From Seonamhaeicola algicola (GTDB taxonomy: Bacteria; Bacteroidota; Bacteroidia; Flavobacteriales; Flavobacteriaceae): 64,000 nucleotides of DNA. The stretch covers positions 618,691 to 682,690 of the forward strand of contig NZ_VOSC01000025.1 of assembly GCF_007997385.1 (NCBI RefSeq), given 5' to 3'. The translations under genes and the position numbers were made by a program. This document shows, piece by piece, positions 1 through 8,022 of this stretch (positions are counted from its first letter, which is position 1; the number at the start of each line of letters is the position of its first letter). The notes beneath the pieces are model-generated. The model did no database searches, was not told the origin of the DNA, and worked only from the letters and a program-made list of their open reading frames with translations.

Positions 1-28
1 AAAGCTAACAAACCAAACCAACATAGTA

Positions 29-538
29 ATGACTCAAACCGAGTTTTTAAATATTGTAATGCCTTTTAAAGATAAAGTATTTCGTTTAGCAAAACGCTTA
101 CTAGTATCTACAGAAGAGGCAGAAGATGCCACACAAGAAGTACTATTAAAACTTTGGAATAATAAAACCAAAATGCAAGAGTACAAAAATGTTGAAGCCT
201 TTTCAATGACCATGACAAAAAACTTTTGTTTTGATAAGTTGAAATCTAAACAAGCACAAAATTTAAAAATTGTGCATAGTAATTATGAAGATGGAAACAC
301 ATCATTACAAAAACAAGTTGAACTAAATGATAGTGTAAATTGGGTAGCCAAAATTATTGAAGATTTACCAGAACAACAACGTATGATTATTCAATTAAGA
401 GATATTGAAGAATACGATTTTGATGAAATAGCAAAAATACTAGATATGAATAACACTGCAGTACGTGTTGCCTTATCTAGAGCCAGAAAAACAATAAGAG
501 AAAAATTAACTAATACACATAATTATGGTATTAAATAA
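29..538 (+). CDS. ECF-type RNA polymerase sigma factor
   Basis: Sigma-70 family factor of the short extracytoplasmic-function type (169 aa, normal length). Region 2 spans roughly residues 10-80, with the region-2.2 pattern EEAEDATQEVLLKLW near residues 29-43. Region 4 covers about residues 105-160, with a helix-turn-helix around DFDEIAKILDMNNTAVRVALSRAR. It should direct RNA polymerase to a small regulon. The next gene overlaps by 14 nt and encodes a one-pass membrane protein where an anti-sigma factor is expected, so the two are probably translationally coupled. Two DUF4252 genes follow on the same strand. The regulon and inducing signal cannot be read from the sequence. Only 28 nt precede the ATG, so the promoter is mostly outside the window. 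Confidence 0.93.
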   Translation: MTQTEFLNIVMPFKDKVFRLAKRLLVSTEEAEDATQEVLLKLWNNKTKMQEYKNVEAFSMTMTKNFCFDKLKSKQAQNLKIVHSNYEDGNTSLQKQVELNDSVNWVAKIIEDLPEQQRMIIQLRDIEEYDFDEIAKILDMNNTAVRVALSRARKTIREKLTNTHNYGIK

Positions 539-1010
539 TATAGAAAAATTAATAGAAAAGTACGAGAACGGTGAAACCACGTTAAATGAAGAAGCACAGT
601 TAAAACACTATTTTTCGCAAGAAACTGTAGCACCACATTTAGAAATGTATAAACCCATGTTCAACTATTTTTTGTTAAATAAGCAAGAGCAGTTTACTAA
701 AAACGTTCCATTAAAAACTAAAAAAACATTTAATTATAAATGGATTTCTGTTGCAGCAGTGGCGGTTCTTATGCTAGGGTTTTATTTAAATTCAAATGTA
801 TTAAATACAAATGATTGTAATGAGTTAGGTACTTATTGCGAACCCGAACAAGCTCTAAACGAAGTATCAAAGCAATTAGCAATGATTTCAAACCATTTTA
901 ATAAAGGTACACAAAGTGTAAATTATTTAAATACGTTTGAAAAAGGCGCAGCAACTCTTGGTTACTTAAACGAAGTAGAGAACACAACCAATATTATTTT
1001 TAAAAAGTAA
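525..1010 (+). CDS. Putative anti-sigma factor, single-pass membrane protein
   Basis: A 161-aa protein with a soluble N-terminal part (about 1-70), one transmembrane segment (about 74-92, WISVAAVAVLMLGFYL) and a C-terminal part with two cysteines (NDCNELGTYCEPE) that could form a disulfide outside the membrane. This topology, and the 14-nt overlap with the upstream ECF sigma gene, fit an anti-sigma factor that holds the sigma at the inner membrane. I see no recognisable zinc-binding anti-sigma motif (HxxxCxxC) in the N-terminal part, so the assignment rests on context and topology. The adjoining DUF4252 genes may be part of the same signalling operon. Confidence 0.7.
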   Translation: MVLNNIEKLIEKYENGETTLNEEAQLKHYFSQETVAPHLEMYKPMFNYFLLNKQEQFTKNVPLKTKKTFNYKWISVAAVAVLMLGFYLNSNVLNTNDCNELGTYCEPEQALNEVSKQLAMISNHFNKGTQSVNYLNTFEKGAATLGYLNEVENTTNIIFKK

Positions 1011-1055
1011 AATATTAGAAAAATGAAATCAACAATAAATTTAAGAACAATAGCA

Positions 1056-1616
1056 ATGAAAAATAGAGTAATAATAGCAATAATGGCCATAATGTTGTTG
1101 CCATTAACAGCCGTAGCACAAAGCAATATTTTTGATAAATATAGTGATAATGCCGATGTAACATACGTATCAATAAAACCAAAAATGTTTCAAATGATAG
1201 CAAAAATGGGTATTGATGTTGAAGACCCAGAAGCCAAAGCTTACATTGATATGGTTAAAAGTATAACAAGCTTTAAAACCATAGTAACAGATAATAAAGT
1301 TATATCTGGTGATATTTCAAAATGGGTAAAATCACGCTCAAGCGCTTTAGATGAGTTAATGGAAGTAAAAGATGATGGCACCGAAGTTAAATTTTATGTA
1401 AAAGAAGGTAAAGATGCAGACCACGTTAAAGAGCTTTTAATTTTTGTTAATGGTATAGATAAAGTTATGGATGACAAAATTGAAATTAACGGTAAAGAAC
1501 GTAAAATTGAAACTGTTGTGGTGTCTCTTACAGGTGATATTAATTTAAACGAAATATCAAAACTTACAAGTAAAATGAATATTCCTGGAGGCCAACACCT
1601 TAACGATAAAAAATAA
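1056..1616 (+). CDS. DUF4252 domain protein, exported
   Basis: Exported protein of the DUF4252 family, common in Bacteroidota beside ECF sigma/anti-sigma pairs; molecular function unknown. I place the start at the ATG at 1056 rather than the in-frame ATG at 1023, because from 1056 the protein opens with a clean signal peptide (MKNRVIIAIMAIMLLPLTAVAQ, cleavage after AVA-Q). The mature part is about 165 aa, mostly charged, with no metal-binding motif that I recognise. It is followed after 19 nt by a second DUF4252 gene that is a lipoprotein, so the pair may act together in the periplasm. The link to envelope-stress sensing is inferred only from the sigma operon. Confidence 0.8.
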   Translation: MKNRVIIAIMAIMLLPLTAVAQSNIFDKYSDNADVTYVSIKPKMFQMIAKMGIDVEDPEAKAYIDMVKSITSFKTIVTDNKVISGDISKWVKSRSSALDELMEVKDDGTEVKFYVKEGKDADHVKELLIFVNGIDKVMDDKIEINGKERKIETVVVSLTGDINLNEISKLTSKMNIPGGQHLNDKK

Positions 1617-1635
1617 CAAGCACACATCATCAATC

Positions 1636-2178
1636 ATGCAACGAACTTTTAAATATTTATGCTTAACCATTTTAACCACAGTTTTATTTATAAGCTGTGG
1701 TGATGGTGTAAGCCTGCAACGTTATTACGTTGAAAACCAAGAAAACGCTAATTTTATATCGCAAGATTTTCCAATATCAATGCTAAAAATTGATAAATCA
1801 AGTTTTACAGATGCTCAGCAAGAAGCATACAATTCTGTGCAAAAACTTAATTTTTTGGGGTTTAATGCTTCCAAAGATAATATTGAAAATTATACTGCAG
1901 AAATTACCAAAGTTAAAAGTATTTTAAGCCATGAAAAGTATAACGACCTAATGGAAGTGAGTGATAAAGGCCGAAAAATAATGGTGAAATATATTGGTGA
2001 AGATGACGCAGCCGATGAGGTGGTTGTTTTTGCAACAGACAAAAATATGGGGTTTGGTATAGTACGTGTTTTAGGTAATGATATGAATCCTGAAAAAATA
2101 GGTGTGCTAATTAATAGTTTACAAAATGCAGATTTTGATGGTGCACAAATTGAAAATATTATGAATTTTTTCAAGTAG
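1636..2178 (+). CDS. DUF4252 domain lipoprotein
   Basis: Second DUF4252-family protein of the sigma operon (180 aa). It begins with a lipoprotein signal (hydrophobic stretch then LFISC, lipidated Cys at about residue 21), so it should be anchored in the periplasm or outer membrane. The remainder is soluble. It shares with the preceding protein a C-terminal pattern of roughly 'GD-I...I..L....ND', suggesting an old duplication. A strong hairpin terminator begins 22 nt after its stop and closes the four-gene unit (sigma, anti-sigma, two DUF4252). Function unknown. Confidence 0.78.
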   Translation: MQRTFKYLCLTILTTVLFISCGDGVSLQRYYVENQENANFISQDFPISMLKIDKSSFTDAQQEAYNSVQKLNFLGFNASKDNIENYTAEITKVKSILSHEKYNDLMEVSDKGRKIMVKYIGEDDAADEVVVFATDKNMGFGIVRVLGNDMNPEKIGVLINSLQNADFDGAQIENIMNFFK

Positions 2179-2200
2179 GTAATCTAGCTTGAAAAACAAA

Positions 2201-2230
2201 AAAGGTTTACCAAATTAGGTAAACCTTTTT
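2201..2230. terminator. Bidirectional intrinsic terminator
   Basis: Perfect 11-bp arms AAAGGTTTACC / GGTAAACCTTT around a 6-nt loop, with a T-run on the right and an A-run on the left. It separates the plus-strand sigma operon from the minus-strand genes that start with purB. Confidence 0.9.
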
Positions 2231-2428
2231 TTATTCTTTTTTATGTAATTGTTCATCGTCTTTTTTAACAAAAGATTTTGCGGTTATTAAATTAAGTACA
2301 ATGGCTAAAAATGCTAAGGTTAATAAAGTTAAAACAATAAAATTATTAAGCGCATCTAGCATGCCAGCAACAAAAAAAACTACAGCAATAAATCCGCATA
2401 GTAGTATTGATTGTTTGTCGCTTAGCAT
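2231..2428 (-). CDS. Small two-helix membrane protein
   Basis: A 65-aa protein made almost entirely of two hydrophobic helices (about residues 8-25 and 29-50) with a lysine/aspartate-rich tail (KKDDEQLHKKE). It lies 10 nt downstream of purB on the same strand and ends directly at the bidirectional terminator, so it is likely co-transcribed with purB. I do not recognise the family. The charged tail and clean operon position argue that it is a real gene, but no function can be proposed. Confidence 0.6.
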   Translation of the reverse strand: MLSDKQSILLCGFIAVVFFVAGMLDALNNFIVLTLLTLAFLAIVLNLITAKSFVKKDDEQLHKKE

Positions 2429-2438
2429 AAATTAAATA

Positions 2439-3782
2439 TTAAATTCCCGTATAGTTACTTGGTGTAATACGTTTTAATTCGTCTTTTATTGTATTGTTTA
2501 CCTCTAAAGTATCAATAAAATTTGAAATAGAGTCTTTATTTATAGCTTCATTTGTTCTTGTTAAACCTTTTAAAGCTTCATAAGGGTTTGGGTAGCCTTC
2601 TCTTCGTAAAATAGTTTGAATAGCCTCAGCTACTACAGCCCAATTGTTTTCAAGGTCTTGGGCAAATTTACCTTCGTTTAAAAGCAATTTGTTTAAGCCT
2701 TTTAATGTAGATTTAAAACCAATAATTGTATGCCCAAAAGGAACACCAACATTACGTAAAACAGTACTATCAGTTAAATCACGTTGTAATCTAGATATTG
2801 GTAGTTTAGCCGATAAATGTTCAAAAATAGCATTGGCAATACCTAAGTTTCCTTCACTATTTTCAAAATCAATAGGGTTTACTTTGTGTGGCATTGCAGA
2901 ACTACCAACTTCACCTTTTTTAATTTTTTGTTTAAAATAATCCATTGAAACGTACGTCCATACATCTCTATCTAAATCAATTAAAATGGTGTTAATGCGT
3001 TTTAGGCAATCAAATAAAGCAGCCATGTGGTCATAATGCTCAATTTGAGTAGTAGGAAATGAGTGGTGTAAGCCTAATTTTTCTTGTACAAAACTAGTGC
3101 CAAAAGTTTTCCAATTTATATCTGGGTAAGCAACGTTATGTGCATTAAAATTACCAGTAGCTCCACCAAATTTAGCGGCGCTCGGTATATCATTTAATAA
3201 GTTAAATTGTTCTTCTAGGCGGGTTACAAAAACCTGTATTTCTTTACCTAAGCGTGTTGGTGATGCTGGTTGCCCGTGTGTTCGTGCTAACATTGGTACG
3301 GCTTGCCATTCTTCGGCTAAGGCTTTAAGCTTATCTAAAATGGTAAAATATTCAGGTACATAAACCGCATTCATAGCTTCTTTAATGCTTAATGGTATTG
3401 CAGTGTTGTTTATGTCTTGTGATGTTAATCCAAAGTGAATAAATTCTTTATATTGTGATAAGCCTAAGGCATCAAATTTTTCTTTAATAAAATACTCAAC
3501 AGCTTTAACATCGTGGTTTGTTACACTTTCAATATCTTTTATAGCTAAAGCGTCTTCAGCAGAAAATGTTTTATAAATGGCTCTTAAATCGTTAAAAACA
3601 GCGGTGTTTACGTTTTTTAATTGCGGTAACGGAATTTCGCATAAGGCAATAAAATATTCAATTTCAACTAAAACGCGGTATTTAATAAGTGCTTCTTCAG
3701 AAAAAAAAGGTGCTAAAGCGTTTGCTTTGTTTCTATAACGACCATCAATTGGTGAAATGGCATTTAATACAGATAATGACAT
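2439..3782 (-). CDS. purB: Adenylosuccinate lyase
   Basis: Fumarase/aspartase superfamily enzyme that cleaves SAICAR to AICAR and adenylosuccinate to AMP, two steps of purine synthesis, in the cytoplasm. Full length (447 aa). The superfamily signature is GSSAMPHKVNP at about residue 290, with the flexible catalytic-serine loop. TSQDINN near residue 120 and ARTHGQPASPTRLGKE near residue 165 carry the active-site histidine region. A Bacteroidota -7 box (TATCTTTG) lies about 27 nt upstream of the start. A small membrane-protein gene follows after 10 nt. Confidence 0.98.
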   Translation of the reverse strand: MSLSVLNAISPIDGRYRNKANALAPFFSEEALIKYRVLVEIEYFIALCEIPLPQLKNVNTAVFNDLRAIYKTFSAEDALAIKDIESVTNHDVKAVEYFIKEKFDALGLSQYKEFIHFGLTSQDINNTAIPLSIKEAMNAVYVPEYFTILDKLKALAEEWQAVPMLARTHGQPASPTRLGKEIQVFVTRLEEQFNLLNDIPSAAKFGGATGNFNAHNVAYPDINWKTFGTSFVQEKLGLHHSFPTTQIEHYDHMAALFDCLKRINTILIDLDRDVWTYVSMDYFKQKIKKGEVGSSAMPHKVNPIDFENSEGNLGIANAIFEHLSAKLPISRLQRDLTDSTVLRNVGVPFGHTIIGFKSTLKGLNKLLLNEGKFAQDLENNWAVVAEAIQTILRREGYPNPYEALKGLTRTNEAINKDSISNFIDTLEVNNTIKDELKRITPSNYTGI

Positions 3783-3808
3783 AGTGTAATTTGATTTTTA
3801 ACAAGTTG

Positions 3809-3816
3809 CAAAGATA
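3809..3816 (-). promoter_or_regulatory. purB -7 promoter element
   Basis: On the minus strand this reads TATCTTTG, an exact match to the Bacteroidota TAnnTTTG box, 27 nt before the purB ATG. I see no good TTTG at -33, so confidence is moderate. Confidence 0.5.
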
Positions 3817-3924
3817 GTTTTTTTAATGGATTAGCGGTTGAAATATGAATTTCAAAACCTAAAAAAATAAAACAGCATTAAACTTTTTAAAACGTTTTAA
3901 CGTTTTAATTTTTTAATAATAATA

Positions 3925-4482
3925 CTATTTAATTTTTTTTAGTACTTGTTTTGCACGCGCTTTAAAGGCAGCACTTTGTAGGGTAAAATCGCGTTCTAAA
4001 ATGGTAATAAGTTCGGGGTAAATCCAATCATATTCTTTTCCAAAAATGTAAAGTGTTGTCATGCTGTAAGCTTTTGGGGCTACTTTTTCGTCATTAATTA
4101 AATAATCAAAACACGTTTCAATTATAAGCTCTTTATGGGTTTGGGTTAAGGCGTTTGTTATTTTTTTATGATTGTTTTTGTAGGCCATAGCAATAAGCTC
4201 GCAAACTTTAGCAACGGGTCTTACAGCGGCATCAATGTGCACATACTTTATGTTTTGTGTAAATGTGCTTAAATGTGGTACCACAAAATCAATGTTTTTA
4301 CTGCACATAAACTCAAAAACCCAAGCGGCTCTTGGCGAAATTTTATCATCAACCTTAAATAAAATATCAAGTAGTTTTGGTATTAAATTGGGGTTGTTAA
4401 TCATTAAATTAGCGTAGTAGTTACGTTTTTCGCGCGAGTGGTTTACATAATTTAATTCGTTATAAAGTTCGGTGGCTGTCAA
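3925..4482 (-). CDS. HEAT-like helical repeat protein of unknown function
   Basis: A 185-aa all-helical protein with several 35-40-residue helix pairs (for example NPNLIPKLLDILFKVDDKIS, then AAWVFEFMCSK, then IIETCFDYLIN), consistent with an ARM/HEAT-type repeat solenoid. It has no signal peptide, so it should be cytoplasmic. As I recall, this family is sometimes labelled 'adenylosuccinate lyase' in flavobacterial databases because it sits beside purB. It has none of the lyase motifs and is not an enzyme of that family. It lies 142 nt upstream of purB on the same strand and may be co-expressed. A protein-protein interaction role is inferred from the fold only. Confidence 0.72.
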   Translation of the reverse strand: MTATELYNELNYVNHSREKRNYYANLMINNPNLIPKLLDILFKVDDKISPRAAWVFEFMCSKNIDFVVPHLSTFTQNIKYVHIDAAVRPVAKVCELIAMAYKNNHKKITNALTQTHKELIIETCFDYLINDEKVAPKAYSMTTLYIFGKEYDWIYPELITILERDFTLQSAAFKARAKQVLKKIK

Positions 4483-4521
4483 AATCTAATTTCATATTTT
4501 TATAACCTAAAAGTATTAAAA

Positions 4522-4995
4522 ATGAAAATTATAAAAAAGGTATTATTAGCACTTGTTGTTTTATTAATAATTGCACAATTTTTAGGGCCGGAAAAAAACA
4601 ATGGAGATATAGCGTCTATAGATGCGTTTTATGCAGAAACTAATCCGCCAGAAGATGTAAAGTTAATTTTGAAAAATGCTTGTTTTGATTGCCACAGCAA
4701 TGTTACCCGCTACCCATGGTACAACAGTATAACACCACTTAATTATTGGTTAAATCATCATATTGAAGAAGGTAAAGAACATTTTAATGTATCAAATTGG
4801 GAAGGCAATTCAATAAAACGTAAAGACCATAAATTTGAAGAGCTCATAGAAGAGGTTGAAGAAGGTAAAATGCCTTTAAATTCATATACATGGACGCATG
4901 CCGATGCTAAATTAACGCCAGAACAAGTAAATGCTTTAATTACGTGGGCTAAACAAGTGCGTACTTCATATGATTTGAAACAAAAACCAGAGTAA
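4522..4995 (+). CDS. Membrane-anchored haem-binding domain protein
   Basis: A 157-aa protein with an N-terminal membrane anchor (about residues 4-23, VLLALVVLLIIAQFLGP) and a periplasmic domain with one cytochrome-type CxxCH site (NACFDCHSN near residue 52), followed by YPWYNSITPLNYWLNHHI. This matches the 'haem-binding domain' family common in Bacteroidota. The tail (EGKMP..., TPEQVNALITWAKQ) resembles the end of small cytochrome c-like domains. It likely binds one covalent haem c and handles electrons or redox sensing in the periplasm. It is divergent from the HEAT gene upstream, and a hairpin terminator follows. Confidence 0.83.
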   Translation: MKIIKKVLLALVVLLIIAQFLGPEKNNGDIASIDAFYAETNPPEDVKLILKNACFDCHSNVTRYPWYNSITPLNYWLNHHIEEGKEHFNVSNWEGNSIKRKDHKFEELIEEVEEGKMPLNSYTWTHADAKLTPEQVNALITWAKQVRTSYDLKQKPE

Positions 4996-5018
4996 ACCTT
5001 TAAAATTTTCAAAACTAA

Positions 5019-5070
5019 AAATTCCAAAATCCAAGTACAGAAGCGCTTTGGGTTTTGGAATTTAATTTTT
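5019..5070 (+). terminator. Long hairpin terminator after the haem-binding gene
   Basis: 16-nt arms with 15 of 16 matching (5019-5034 and 5048-5063; the right arm reads TTGGGTTTTGGAATTT), followed by AATTTTT. It overlaps the alternative upstream start of the next gene, which supports the later start at 5091. Confidence 0.8.
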
Positions 5071-5090
5071 TATATTGTGAATATAGCCTT

Positions 5091-6323
5091 ATGAGTAACA
5101 CCTTGTTAATTATTGGTTTTGTTTGGCCCGAGCCCAAAAGTTCGGCAGCAGGTAGTAGAATGTTGCAACTAATTGAAATATTTCAATTAGCTAATTACAA
5201 AATAACCTTTGCAAGTGCTTGTGCAAAAACAAATAACGCATTTAACCTGGAAAGTATTGGGGTTTCTCAAGTTTCTATTAAATTAAACCACAGTAGTTTT
5301 GATGATTTTGTAAAACAATTAAACCCTAAAGTTGTTATGTTTGATAGGTTTATGACCGAAGAACAGTTTGGGTGGCGTGTTACAGAACAATGCCCTAATG
5401 CGCTTAAAATTTTAGACACCGAAGATTTACATTGTTTACGTAAAGGAAGGCACCAAGCCTTTAAAGAAGGAGCACTTTTTAACAAAACATATTTGTTTAA
5501 TGCCATTGCTAAACGCGAAATAGCAAGCATTTATCGTTGCGATTTAACTATTATGATTTCTGAAGTTGAAATGCATATACTGAAAACCGATTTTAAGGTA
5601 GATGAAGCGCTACTGTGCTACTTACCTTTTTTATTAAAGCGCATTCCTGAAAATGATATAACACAATTAAAGCCATTTGCAGAGAGAGCACACTTTATAA
5701 CCATTGGTAATTTTTTACATGCGCCCAATTATAATGGTGTTTTGCATTTAAAGCAAAATATTTGGCCACTAATAAAAAAGCAGTTACCTAAAGCCAAAAT
5801 GCATATTTATGGCGCTTACGCTAGTGAAAAAGTTAACCAGTTGCACAATGATAAAAATGGTTTTTTAATTAAAGGCTTTGCTCCAAACGTTAATACCGTT
5901 ATGCAACAAGCTAGAGTGTGTTTAGCACCTTTGCAGTTTGGCGCTGGTTTAAAAGGCAAACTTGTAGATGCTATGCAAAACGGTACACCGTGTGTTACTA
6001 CAAATATTGGGGCAGAAGGTATGTTTGGAAATTTAGCTCCTAATGGTTTTATTGAAAATTCAGTTGATAAGTTTGCCCAAAAAGCGGTTGAACTATATAA
6101 AAATGAAGCTCTTTGGAAAGAAAAACAACAAAACGGATTTAAAATAGTTAATAACAGATTCAATAAAAAGCACTTTCAAACTACTTGCATTGAAAAGATT
6201 GATTTTTTATTGCAAAACTTACAATCACACAGATTTGAAAACTTTACAGGGCAAATGCTTCAACACCATGCATTACAAAGCACTAAGTTTATGAGTAAAT
6301 GGATTGAAGCTAAAAATAATTAA
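5091..6323 (+). CDS. Family-4-type glycosyltransferase
   Basis: GT-B fold glycosyltransferase, about 410 aa. I start at the ATG at 5091; an upstream in-frame ATG at 5055 falls inside the terminator hairpin of the preceding gene. The N-terminal half begins VWPEPKSSAAGSRM, the usual nucleotide-sugar-transferase opening with a glycine-rich loop. The C-terminal half has the Glycos_transf_1 pattern (IYGAYASEKV; ARVCLAPLQFGAGLKGKLVDAM near residues 290-310; NGTPCVTTNIGAEGM). It transfers a sugar from an activated donor to an unknown acceptor, perhaps envelope polysaccharide. It is followed closely by alkB and an SMR pump gene, an unusual grouping that gives no clue to its substrate. Confidence 0.88.
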   Translation: MSNTLLIIGFVWPEPKSSAAGSRMLQLIEIFQLANYKITFASACAKTNNAFNLESIGVSQVSIKLNHSSFDDFVKQLNPKVVMFDRFMTEEQFGWRVTEQCPNALKILDTEDLHCLRKGRHQAFKEGALFNKTYLFNAIAKREIASIYRCDLTIMISEVEMHILKTDFKVDEALLCYLPFLLKRIPENDITQLKPFAERAHFITIGNFLHAPNYNGVLHLKQNIWPLIKKQLPKAKMHIYGAYASEKVNQLHNDKNGFLIKGFAPNVNTVMQQARVCLAPLQFGAGLKGKLVDAMQNGTPCVTTNIGAEGMFGNLAPNGFIENSVDKFAQKAVELYKNEALWKEKQQNGFKIVNNRFNKKHFQTTCIEKIDFLLQNLQSHRFENFTGQMLQHHALQSTKFMSKWIEAKNN

Positions 6324-6327
6324 TAAC

Positions 6328-6954
6328 ATGTTTCAAAACAGTTTGTTTAATCAATTACCTGAAAAAATAGACTTCAATCTACCAGATGCTGATGTTGTAT
6401 TGTATAATAATTTTTTCTCTGCAAACGAGTCAAACTTGCTATTTAATAGTTTAAAAACATCCATAAAATGGCAGCAAGATAAAATTAAGTTCTACGGAAA
6501 AGAATTTATTATTCCCAGACTTACAGCGCTTTATGGTGATGAAGATAAACGTTATTCATATTCGGGTATTCATATGCATCCGCACCAATGGACGCATGAT
6601 TTAAATTGTATTAAAAATAAAATTGAAACTATTGCAAACGTTAAATTTACTACCTGTTTACTAAACTATTACCGCAACGGAAATGATAGCATGAATTGGC
6701 ACCAAGATAATGAAAAGGAGCTAGGTGAAAACCCTATAATAGCGTCGGTTACTTTTGGTGAAACACGCACCTTTCAACTAAAACATATAACTAAAACCAA
6801 TTTAAAACGTGTTGATATACCATTACAACATGGTAGTTTTTTATTAATGCAAGGTAGCACACAGCATTTCTGGAAACACAAAATACCCAAAACTAAAAAG
6901 CAAATTAGTTCAAGAATAAACCTTACTTTTAGAGTTATAAAAAACCAAAACTAA
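6328..6954 (+). CDS. alkB: AlkB-type 2-oxoglutarate/Fe(II) dioxygenase
   Basis: Member of the AlkB DNA/RNA repair dioxygenase family, which oxidatively removes alkyl lesions such as 1-methyladenine and 3-methylcytosine using Fe(II), O2 and 2-oxoglutarate. The iron site is visible: HxD in NWHQDNE and the distal His in FWKHKIPK. The 2-oxoglutarate arginine is in SSRINLTFR near the C-terminus. I use the ATG at 6328 (MFQNSLF), 5 nt after the glycosyltransferase stop. An ATG at 6304 would overlap that gene by 20 nt and add a lysine-rich stub. The start codon of the SMR gene overlaps its stop codon. Confidence 0.9.
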   Translation: MFQNSLFNQLPEKIDFNLPDADVVLYNNFFSANESNLLFNSLKTSIKWQQDKIKFYGKEFIIPRLTALYGDEDKRYSYSGIHMHPHQWTHDLNCIKNKIETIANVKFTTCLLNYYRNGNDSMNWHQDNEKELGENPIIASVTFGETRTFQLKHITKTNLKRVDIPLQHGSFLLMQGSTQHFWKHKIPKTKKQISSRINLTFRVIKNQN

Positions 6955-7280
6955 TGAACTGGATTTTGTTAATAATAGCAGGCTTGTTTGAGGTAGCATT
7001 TGCAGCTTGTTTGGGCAAAGTAAAAGAAACAACAGGTATCCAAGCAACTTATTGGTTTTTGGGGTTTTTAGTGTGTTTAGCAATTAGCATGATGTTATTA
7101 GTAAAAGTTACAAAAACATTACCTATTGGCACTGCCTATGCTGTTTGGACGGGTATTGGTGCCGTAGGAACTGTACTAGTTGGTATTTTTGTATTTAAAG
7201 AGCCCGCTACATTTTGGCGTTTATTTTTTATAACTACCTTAATAATATCAATTGTTGGTTTAAAATTTGTTGCAAATTAA
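6954..7280 (+). CDS. sugE: SMR-family efflux protein, Gdx/SugE type
   Basis: Small multidrug resistance transporter, 108 aa with four transmembrane helices and the essential glutamate in helix 1 (AGLFEVAFA, residue 13). The helix-3 motif GTAYAVWTGIGAVG is typical of the SugE/Gdx branch, whose best-known members export guanidinium in exchange for protons. This protein therefore probably exports guanidinium or a related small cation rather than bulky quaternary amines. It acts as a dual-topology dimer in the inner membrane. Its ATG overlaps the alkB stop. I found no guanidine riboswitch in this operon. Its stop codon overlaps, tail to tail, that of the sirtuin on the other strand. Confidence 0.9.
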   Translation: MNWILLIIAGLFEVAFAACLGKVKETTGIQATYWFLGFLVCLAISMMLLVKVTKTLPIGTAYAVWTGIGAVGTVLVGIFVFKEPATFWRLFFITTLIISIVGLKFVAN

Positions 7281-7951
7281 AGTTTAGTAAGTAATTTTTT
7301 TACGCCGTTAGTAGCTGTATCCGCAATTACGGTTAAGTTTTTGTGTTGTTTTATTGCAGGGTTGGGGTCTATAAAATAAATAGGTGTATTGTTTTTAACA
7401 TAATGTATTAAACTAGCAGCAGGATACACTTGCATTGATGTGCCAATTATTACTAAAATATCGGCGGTTTCACAAATAGCAATAGCTTTCTCTATCATGG
7501 GTACATCTTCGCCAAACCAAACTATATGCGGCCGTAATTGATGACCTTTTTTGCACAAGTCACCCAATACTAAATCGGTTTTCCATTCTTGCACATCGGT
7601 GTCATCAACAGCGCTTCTTACTTTTAATAATTCGCCATGTAAATGAACAACATTTGTACTGCCACCACGCTCATGTAAATCATCAACATTTTGGGTTATA
7701 ATGGTTACTTTATATTGGTTTTCAAGAGCAGCTAAATCTCTGTGGGCACTATTGGGTTTCACTTCAAATAATTGCCTGCGCCTTTGGTTGTAAAAATCTA
7801 AAACTAGTTCAGGGTTAGCGGCATATCCTTGGGGCGATGCCACTTCCATAACATCATGCCCTTCCCAAAGTCCGCCAGCATCTCTAAAAGTTTTCACACC
7901 ACTTTCTGCACTAATACCAGCACCTGTAAGCACTACTAAATGTTTTTTCAT
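7277..7951 (-). CDS. cobB: Sirtuin NAD-dependent protein deacylase lacking the zinc tetrad
   Basis: Sir2-family deacylase, 224 aa. The NAD site motifs GAGISAESGVKTFRD (near residue 10) and TQNVDDLHE, and the catalytic histidine in VHLHGEL, are all present. FYNQRRR carries the Y-x-x-R pair that in class III sirtuins (SIRT5/CobB) recognises succinyl or malonyl lysine, so desuccinylase activity is likely. Unlike classical members, the segment between HGEL and RPHIVWFGE has a single cysteine (GDLCKKGH) instead of four zinc-binding ones, so structural zinc is probably absent. The cognate substrates are unknown. It is convergent with sugE, with stop codons overlapping. Confidence 0.9.
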   Translation of the reverse strand: MKKHLVVLTGAGISAESGVKTFRDAGGLWEGHDVMEVASPQGYAANPELVLDFYNQRRRQLFEVKPNSAHRDLAALENQYKVTIITQNVDDLHERGGSTNVVHLHGELLKVRSAVDDTDVQEWKTDLVLGDLCKKGHQLRPHIVWFGEDVPMIEKAIAICETADILVIIGTSMQVYPAASLIHYVKNNTPIYFIDPNPAIKQHKNLTVIADTATNGVKKLLTKL

Positions 7952-8022
7952 AGTTATAAAAATACGTATTCTGTTTTCTATAACAAAGCCATGAATAGTA
8001 TTAAGTTTATTACTTTTGAATT

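Noticed and set aside
5055-5090. Upstream start for the glycosyltransferase
   Set aside because: It falls in the right arm of the preceding gene's terminator hairpin; the family N-terminus begins at 5091.
6800-6960. Guanidine riboswitch for the SugE/Gdx-type gene
   Set aside because: The gene starts inside the alkB stop codon with no leader, and no guanidine-aptamer motif (such as paired ACGR loops) is visible before the operon.
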